NCBI GenBank assembly: GCA_033722075.1 | Contig: JAWVZU010000126.1 | Span: 1 to 11,019, forward strand | Reading direction: 5' to 3' | DNA from: JAWVZU01 sp033722075 | GTDB taxonomy: Bacteria; Pseudomonadota; Gammaproteobacteria; Xanthomonadales; SZUA-38 | Length of the DNA stretch: 11,019 bases | Shown here: positions 6,235 through 11,019 of the stretch, one piece after another | Layout of the letters: every line of letters starts with the position of its first letter | Position numbering within the stretch: position 1 is the stretch's first letter | Notes under the pieces: generated by a model | Seen by the model: only the letters and a program-made list of their open reading frames with translations | What the model was told of the DNA's origin: nothing | Database searches by the model: none | Translations under genes and position numbers: made by a program

Positions 6235-7311
6235 ATGGATGGAAGCAGACAAACCTGGCTGGTCACAGGCGGGGCGGGATTCATCGGCGGCAACTTCGTT
6301 TTGGAGACCCTGGCCGCCGGCCGCGCCCGCGTCATCAACCTCGACAAGCTGACCTATGCCGGCAACCTCGACACGCTGGCTTCGGTCATGGATTCGCCGG
6401 ACCACGTATTCGTTCAGGGCGATATCGGCGATTCGGAACTGGTCGCCGGACTGCTCGATGAGCATCAACCCGATGCGGTGATCAATTTCGCAGCCGAGAG
6501 CCACGTGGACCGTTCGATCGACGGTCCCGCAGCGTTCATCGAAACCAACGTCGTCGGCACCCTGAACCTGCTCGAGCGAACCCTCGGCTACTGGCGCGGG
6601 CTGGATGAGAAGAACCGCTCGCGGTTTCGCTTTCTGCACGTTTCCACCGACGAGGTCTATGGTTCCCTGGGCGACACGGGCAAGTTCACGGAAGAGACGC
6701 CCTATTCACCCAATTCGCCCTACTCGGCATCCAAGGCCAGCTCGGACCACCTGGTGCGCGCTTTCCACCATACCTACGGCCTGCCGACGCTGACCACCAA
6801 CTGCTCGAACAACTACGGCCCCTACCAGTTTCCCGAAAAGCTCGTTCCGCTGATGATCACCAAGGCGCAGAAGGGCGAGGCCCTGCCGGTCTACGGGGAC
6901 GGGAAGAACGTGCGGGACTGGCTGTACGTGACCGACCATTGCACTGCCATCCAGCGGGTCCTCGAAGATGGGCGGATCGGCGAGGTCTACAACATCGGCG
7001 GGGATGCGGAGATGGCCAACATCGATGTGGTGACGACCATCTGCTCCATCCTCGACGAGATCGCGCCGCTGGAGTCCGGCGATCCACGCGAAGCGCTGAT
7101 CACCTTCGTGAAGGATCGACCGGGGCATGACCGACGCTATGCGATCGATGCATCCAAGATCCAGTCCGAGTTGAACTGGAAACCCGCCGAGAACTTCGCC
7201 AGCGGCATTCGCAAGACCATCCAGTGGTATCTGCAGAATCAGACCTGGAGCGATCGGGTCCTGGACGGCAGTTACCGAGGCGAGCGCCTGGGCGGGGGAG
7301 ACGACCGATGA
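6235..7311 (+). CDS. rfbB: dTDP-glucose 4,6-dehydratase (RmlB)
   Basis: A 358-residue short-chain dehydrogenase/reductase of the extended type that converts dTDP-glucose to dTDP-4-keto-6-deoxyglucose using bound NAD, the second step towards dTDP-L-rhamnose. The Rossmann motif is TGGAGFIGGN (11-20). The catalytic T-D-E triplet is at 138-140 within STDEVYG, and the Y-xxx-K pair is Y163 and K167 in YSASK. NCSNNYGPYQFPEKL (189-203) and GDGKNVRDWLYV (221-232) are diagnostic of RmlB rather than GalE-like epimerases. The length matches the family. The start is the ATG 18 bases after the ssb stop; the ribosome site is poor. The stop overlaps the rfbA start as ATGA. Confidence 0.96.
   Translation: MDGSRQTWLVTGGAGFIGGNFVLETLAAGRARVINLDKLTYAGNLDTLASVMDSPDHVFVQGDIGDSELVAGLLDEHQPDAVINFAAESHVDRSIDGPAAFIETNVVGTLNLLERTLGYWRGLDEKNRSRFRFLHVSTDEVYGSLGDTGKFTEETPYSPNSPYSASKASSDHLVRAFHHTYGLPTLTTNCSNNYGPYQFPEKLVPLMITKAQKGEALPVYGDGKNVRDWLYVTDHCTAIQRVLEDGRIGEVYNIGGDAEMANIDVVTTICSILDEIAPLESGDPREALITFVKDRPGHDRRYAIDASKIQSELNWKPAENFASGIRKTIQWYLQNQTWSDRVLDGSYRGERLGGGDDR
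7294..7300 (+). promoter_or_regulatory. Ribosome binding site deciding the rfbA start
   Basis: GGGGGAG lies inside the end of rfbB, seven bases before the ATG at 7308. It favours that start over the in-frame ATG at 7224, which would add 28 low-complexity, arginine-rich residues not expected in the family. Confidence 0.7.
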
Positions 7312-8180
7312 ACAGACGAAAAGGCATCATCCTCGCGGGCGGCTCCGGCACGCGCCTCTATCCGATCACCCGGGCGACCAGCAAGCAGCTGTTGCCGGTC
7401 TACGACAAGCCGATGATCTACTACCCGCTGTCGACCCTGATGCTGGGGGGCATGCGGGAGATCCTGGTCATCACGACGCCGGAAGACCAGGCGGCATTCC
7501 AGAACCTGTTGGAAGATGGGCGGCAGTGGGGGCTGGAGTTGACGTACGCGGTCCAACCCAAGCCCGAGGGCCTGGCGCAGGCCTTGATCATTGCCCGCGA
7601 TTTCCTGGCCGGCGATCCCTCGTGCCTGATCCTCGGAGACAACATCTTCTACGGCCACGGCCTGGTGGACCTTCTGCAGAGGGCGGATGCCCGCGAAACC
7701 GGTTCCACGGTCTTCGGCTACTGGGTCTCCGACCCCGAGCGCTACGGTGTCGCCGAGTTCGACCGGGCCGGCCAGGTCGTCAGTCTCGAGGAAAAGCCGA
7801 CCCGGCCCAAGTCCAACTACGCGGTGACCGGGCTCTATTATTACGACGGCCAGGCCCCGGACCTGGCCGAAGCGCTCGAACCCTCGCCGCGTGGCGAACT
7901 GGAGATCACCGACCTCAACCGCCGCTACCTCGAGATGGGCCAGCTTGCACTGGAGCGGATGGGCCGCGGCTACGCCTGGCTGGACACGGGCACCCACGAA
8001 TCCCTGTTGGCGGCCGGCACCTTCATCGAAACCGTCGAGCAGCGCCAGGGACTTCGCATCGCCTGCCCGGAGGAGATCGCTCACGATCAGGGCTGGATCT
8101 CGGACGAGCAGGTCCTTGCGCTGGCGGAACCGCTCGCCAAGACCGGCTACGGCCAATACCTGAAATCGCTGGTCCGATAA
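7308..8180 (+). CDS. rfbA: Glucose-1-phosphate thymidylyltransferase (RmlA)
   Basis: A 290-residue nucleotidyltransferase that joins glucose-1-phosphate and dTTP to give dTDP-glucose and pyrophosphate, the entry step of rhamnose synthesis. The nucleotide-binding loop is ILAGGSGTRLYP (8-19) followed by TRATSKQLLPVYDKPMIYYP, characteristic of RmlA. The metal-binding aspartate is D111 in LGDNIFYGHG, EEKP is at 161-164, and D226 in WLDTGTH is the second metal ligand. The length is that of the usual short RmlA (288-293 residues). RmlA enzymes are typically inhibited by the end product dTDP-rhamnose. The start codon overlaps the rfbB stop by four bases. Confidence 0.96.
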   Translation: MNRRKGIILAGGSGTRLYPITRATSKQLLPVYDKPMIYYPLSTLMLGGMREILVITTPEDQAAFQNLLEDGRQWGLELTYAVQPKPEGLAQALIIARDFLAGDPSCLILGDNIFYGHGLVDLLQRADARETGSTVFGYWVSDPERYGVAEFDRAGQVVSLEEKPTRPKSNYAVTGLYYYDGQAPDLAEALEPSPRGELEITDLNRRYLEMGQLALERMGRGYAWLDTGTHESLLAAGTFIETVEQRQGLRIACPEEIAHDQGWISDEQVLALAEPLAKTGYGQYLKSLVR

Positions 8181-8184
8181 GGCG

Positions 8185-8736
8185 ATGCAGGTAACGGAAC
8201 TGGAAATTCCCGGTTTGCTGCTGTTCGAGCCGCAGGTCTTCGGCGATGACCGCGGCTACTTCATGGAAACCTGGAACGCCGAGCGCTACCGCAAGGCCGG
8301 CCTGGATGTCGAATTCGTGCAGACCAACGTCTCGCGTTCGGCCCGCGGCGTGCTGCGCGGACTGCACTTCCAGAATCCCAACCCCCAGGGCAAGCTCGTC
8401 TACGTGCTGGAAGGCGAGGTCTGGGACGTGGCCGTGGACATCCGGCGCGGGTCGCCGGATTTCGGCCGCTGGGCCGGCGCCACGCTGTCGAAGGAGAATC
8501 ATCACCAGCTCTATGTCCCTCCCGGGTTTGCGCACGGTTTCTGCGTGATGTCGGATTACGCGCTGTTCGGGTATCACTGCACCACGGTCTACCACGGTCC
8601 TGCGGACTCGGCCGTGCGCTGGGACGATCCGGCAATCGGCATCGAGTGGCCCCTGGAAAACCCCAGCCTGTCCGCCAAGGACGCCGCGGCACCGTTGCTC
8701 GCAGAGCTGGACCCTGAGCGACTTCCCGAACTATGA
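8185..8736 (+). CDS. rfbC: dTDP-4-dehydrorhamnose 3,5-epimerase (RmlC)
   Basis: A 183-residue cupin-fold enzyme that epimerises C3 and C5 of dTDP-4-keto-6-deoxyglucose, the third step to dTDP-L-rhamnose. FGDDRGYFMETW (19-30), TNVSRSARGVLRGLHFQ (47-63) with the catalytic base H61, and YVPPGFAHGF (110-119) are family hallmarks, and LSAKDA near residue 162 carries the aspartate that pairs with the histidine. The segment YHCTTVYHGP (130-139) is looser than the common YKCTDYYxP form but keeps the tyrosines. Length is typical. It starts four bases after the rfbA stop and its own stop overlaps rfbD as ATGA. Confidence 0.95.
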   Translation: MQVTELEIPGLLLFEPQVFGDDRGYFMETWNAERYRKAGLDVEFVQTNVSRSARGVLRGLHFQNPNPQGKLVYVLEGEVWDVAVDIRRGSPDFGRWAGATLSKENHHQLYVPPGFAHGFCVMSDYALFGYHCTTVYHGPADSAVRWDDPAIGIEWPLENPSLSAKDAAAPLLAELDPERLPEL

Positions 8737-9641
8737 AGATCCTGCTCCTGGGTCCCGGCGGCCAGTTGGGCCACGAGTTGCAGCGGACGCTGCGACCCCT
8801 GGGCACCCTGATCACCGCGGGCCGAAGCGATCGCTGCGAAATCCGGGCTGACCTGGGCGCGCCGGAAAGTCTCGATGCGGCGCTGGCCGCGAGCTGCCCG
8901 GACCTGATCGTCAACGCAGCAGCTTACACGGCCGTCGATCAGGCCGAGAGCGACTATGAGACCGCGCTGCGCATCAATGGCGAGGCCCTGGGCGTCATCG
9001 GGGCTTATGGACGGCAGGCCGGGGCACCGGTCGTGCACTTTTCGACCGATTATGTTTTTGCCGGTGACGCGGACCGCCCCTACCGCGAGGAAGATCCGGT
9101 CGATCCCGTCAATGCCTACGGGCGCAGCAAGCTTGCCGGGGAAAAAGCACTCCGGGAATCCGGCGCCGACCACCTGATCTTCAGGACAGCCTGGGTCTAC
9201 GGCAATCACGGGAAGAACTTTCTGCGCAGCATTCTCCGTCATGCGGAAAGCCGGGATCGCCTGACCATCGTCGACGATCAACATGGCGCTCCGGCGTGGT
9301 CACGAATGCTCGCCCAGCTCAGCACCGCGGCCATGCAACGCTGCATCGACGCAGACAACTGGCGCGAGCGATCCGGCATCTACCACCTCAGCGCCACCGG
9401 ACAGACGAGCTGGTACGGGTTTGCAGAGGCTTTCCTGACTCATGCCGCAGCGTCCGGCTGGATCGGCCGCGCGCCCGAGCTGGCACCAATCCCCACCAGC
9501 GAGTTTCCGACCCCGGCAAAGCGTCCGGCCTACTCGGTGCTGGACAATGGTCGTTTCCAGAAGTCGTTCGGGCTGCAGGTCCCCACCTGGCAGGAGCAGC
9601 TTGCCCTGTGCCTGGCGGATTTTCATCAACCTCACGATTAG
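8733..9641 (+). CDS. rfbD: dTDP-4-dehydrorhamnose reductase (RmlD)
   Basis: A 302-residue short-chain dehydrogenase/reductase that reduces dTDP-4-keto-L-rhamnose with NAD(P)H to finish dTDP-L-rhamnose. The cofactor loop is LLGPGGQLGHEL (5-16); NAAAYTAVDQAE (61-72) and STDYVFAGD (104-112) are RmlD signatures; the catalytic pair is Y129 and K133 in AYGRSKLAGE. The GRTAWVYG-like segment at 150-157 reads FRTAWVYG. Length is normal. It follows rfbC with a four-base overlap and ends four bases before manC. Confidence 0.96.
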   Translation: MKILLLGPGGQLGHELQRTLRPLGTLITAGRSDRCEIRADLGAPESLDAALAASCPDLIVNAAAYTAVDQAESDYETALRINGEALGVIGAYGRQAGAPVVHFSTDYVFAGDADRPYREEDPVDPVNAYGRSKLAGEKALRESGADHLIFRTAWVYGNHGKNFLRSILRHAESRDRLTIVDDQHGAPAWSRMLAQLSTAAMQRCIDADNWRERSGIYHLSATGQTSWYGFAEAFLTHAAASGWIGRAPELAPIPTSEFPTPAKRPAYSVLDNGRFQKSFGLQVPTWQEQLALCLADFHQPHD

Positions 9642-9645
9642 CCAT

Positions 9646-10986
9646 ATGACCCAACTGATCCCCGTTATTCTCTCCGGCGGTGCGGGCACACGGCTCTGGC
9701 CTGCCTCCCGCCAGTCCCATCCCAAGCCGTTCATGGCGTTGCCCGATGGCGATACGCTCATCGGCAAGACGCTGCGAAGAGCGCTAGTCCTCGGTTCCGG
9801 AGACGTCATAACGGTCACCGGGCAGGATCATTTCCTGATGACCCGGGATACCTACCAGCAGCATCCGGAGGCGGCCACCGGCCGCATGCACTATATTCTC
9901 GAACCGACCGGTCGCAATACGGCACCCGCTGCAGCCGTCGCCGCGCTCTATGCGCAACGGCAGTGGTCCAACGACGCGGTCATTCTCATCATGCCCGCCG
10001 ACCACATCATCGACGACCTGGAAGCATTTGGACTGGCGGTCCAGCGTGCCGTTTCGCTGGCCGAACAGGGTTATCTGGTCACCTTCGGAATCGAACCCGA
10101 GCATCCGGAGACCGGCTACGGGTACATTCGGCGGGGTGACGCACTCGGCGATGCCGGCTACGCCGTAGACCGTTTTGTCGAGAAGCCGGACCTGGAGACC
10201 GCCCGGCGCTACGTCGACAGCGGCGCCTACCTGTGGAACTCGGGCATTTTCTGCTTCCCCGTCGGTGGTCTGCTGGAGCAACTTGATCGACACGCGCCGG
10301 AGGTGCTCGCCGCTGCTCGGGCCTGCGTGGAGGCGGGGCCGCTGGTCAGCCCGCTGACCCTGCCTGAGGCGGATTTCGAGCGGGCGCCCGGGATCTCCAT
10401 CGACTATGCGCTGATGGAGAAAACCGAACGGGCCGCCATCGTGCCCTGTAGCATCGGCTGGAACGACGTCGGTTCCTGGCAGGCTTTCAGCCAGCTGGCC
10501 ACGGCCGACGAGCACGGCAATCGCCTCATCGGTGAGGCGCTGGCAATCGAGAGCGAGGGATGTTTCGTCAGGGCCAGCGGCCGTTTGATCACGGCCGTCG
10601 GGGTGCGTGATCTGGCCATCATCGACGACGGCGACGCGGTGCTGGTCGCCGACTTGAAACGGTCGCAGCAGGTCAAGAAAGTAGTCGAGGCCCTGCGCTC
10701 GGAGGACCACCCGGCGGCCACGGTGCATCCGGTCGAGGTCCATGAGTGGGGAACCGCCGAGCTGGTCGACGAAGCGAATGGGACCCGGATTCGGCGCCTC
10801 CGAATGCATGCCGGGAGCCTGCTGGAAGAGCCCGACGACAGTGCCCGCACGTGGACGATCGTCGCCGGGCAGGTTCAGGTTGCCGGCGAACTACAGCAGG
10901 CGTCGATTTCCAGCCCGGCGGGACATCGGGCCACGCTCGAAGTCCTCCAGGACTCGATTCTGATCGAAATCACCTTGACCGCGTAG
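9646..10986 (+). CDS. manC: Mannose-1-phosphate guanylyltransferase with degenerate cupin domain
   Basis: A 446-residue protein of the ManC/AlgA/XanB family. The guanylyltransferase domain (about 1-285) makes GDP-mannose from mannose-1-phosphate and GTP: LSGGAGTRLWPASR (9-22) with PKPF (26-29), EPTGRNTAPA (86-95), MPADH (116-120), FVEKPD (177-182), YLWNSGIF (195-202), SIDYALMEK (251-259) and GWNDVGSW (271-278) are all present. A beta-helix-like linker follows to about 355. The C-terminal cupin, which in bifunctional members isomerises mannose-6-phosphate and fructose-6-phosphate, keeps only HEWGT (366-370) and general shape: the usual QxHHHRxEHW metal-binding stretch reads LLEEPDDSARTW (392-403), and the end is shorter than in about 470-480-residue relatives. 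I therefore expect only the transferase activity. The start is the ATG at 9646, four bases after rfbD; the frame is open upstream to 9442, but that part lies inside rfbD and is unlike the family. Confidence 0.93.
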   Translation: MTQLIPVILSGGAGTRLWPASRQSHPKPFMALPDGDTLIGKTLRRALVLGSGDVITVTGQDHFLMTRDTYQQHPEAATGRMHYILEPTGRNTAPAAAVAALYAQRQWSNDAVILIMPADHIIDDLEAFGLAVQRAVSLAEQGYLVTFGIEPEHPETGYGYIRRGDALGDAGYAVDRFVEKPDLETARRYVDSGAYLWNSGIFCFPVGGLLEQLDRHAPEVLAAARACVEAGPLVSPLTLPEADFERAPGISIDYALMEKTERAAIVPCSIGWNDVGSWQAFSQLATADEHGNRLIGEALAIESEGCFVRASGRLITAVGVRDLAIIDDGDAVLVADLKRSQQVKKVVEALRSEDHPAATVHPVEVHEWGTAELVDEANGTRIRRLRMHAGSLLEEPDDSARTWTIVAGQVQVAGELQQASISSPAGHRATLEVLQDSILIEITLTA

Positions 10987-11019
10987 ACGCCCTCCCGGTC
11001 TATTCGAAATCACTCCGGA
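10987..11019. other. Right-edge stretch after manC
   Basis: Thirty-three bases after the manC stop. I see no start codon with a ribosome site and no complete hairpin terminator before the window ends. Confidence 0.5.

Noticed and set aside
9442..9645. Upstream in-frame extension of manC
   Set aside because: The 68 extra residues overlap rfbD, are arginine- and serine-rich and unlike the family N-terminus, which begins at the ATG at 9646.
7272..10809. Long minus-strand open frames opposite rfbA (7272-8156) and manC (9784-10809)
   Set aside because: Antisense shadows of strongly supported genes, with no ribosome sites or recognisable domains.

Overview
The window reads as an ordinary chromosomal segment from a GC-rich bacterium, most likely a gammaproteobacterium. 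The IspB-type polyprenyl synthase points to a ubiquinone-based respiratory chain. SSB has the proteobacterial acidic tail. The order rfbB-rfbA-rfbC-rfbD followed by a ManC-type gene resembles Xanthomonas-like LPS loci. That placement is inference from gene content; there is no rRNA or other taxonomic marker here. I see no tRNA, rRNA, CRISPR array, IS element or phage gene.

Two gene sets diverge from a 136-base intergenic region (5625-5760). Leftward (minus strand) run ispB, crcB, a DUF190 gene, then after an 89-base gap a GltD-like iron-sulfur flavoprotein gene overlapped by four bases with nifJ (pyruvate:ferredoxin oxidoreductase). nifJ runs off the left edge before its C-terminal thiamine-diphosphate domain. 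Rightward (plus strand) run ssb, rfbB, rfbA, rfbC, rfbD and manC, with gaps of 18 bases or less or ATGA overlaps, so they look like one transcription unit.

The rightward genes make activated sugars for surface polysaccharide. RfbA, RfbB, RfbC and RfbD together convert glucose-1-phosphate to dTDP-L-rhamnose, and ManC makes GDP-mannose from mannose-1-phosphate and GTP. ManC keeps its nucleotidyltransferase domain, but its C-terminal cupin has lost the residues expected of a phosphomannose isomerase.

The most interesting part is the leftward metabolic pair. A 2-oxoacid:ferredoxin oxidoreductase is translationally coupled to a NAD(P)H-dependent flavoprotein with ferredoxin-like clusters. The only sizeable gap upstream holds a near-consensus FNR/ANR-type box (TTGAT-CGTG-GTCAA) about 21 bases before a plausible -10 element. 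Together these suggest an oxygen-regulated pyruvate:NAD(P) oxidoreductase module. I found no clear evidence of a wholly undescribed system.
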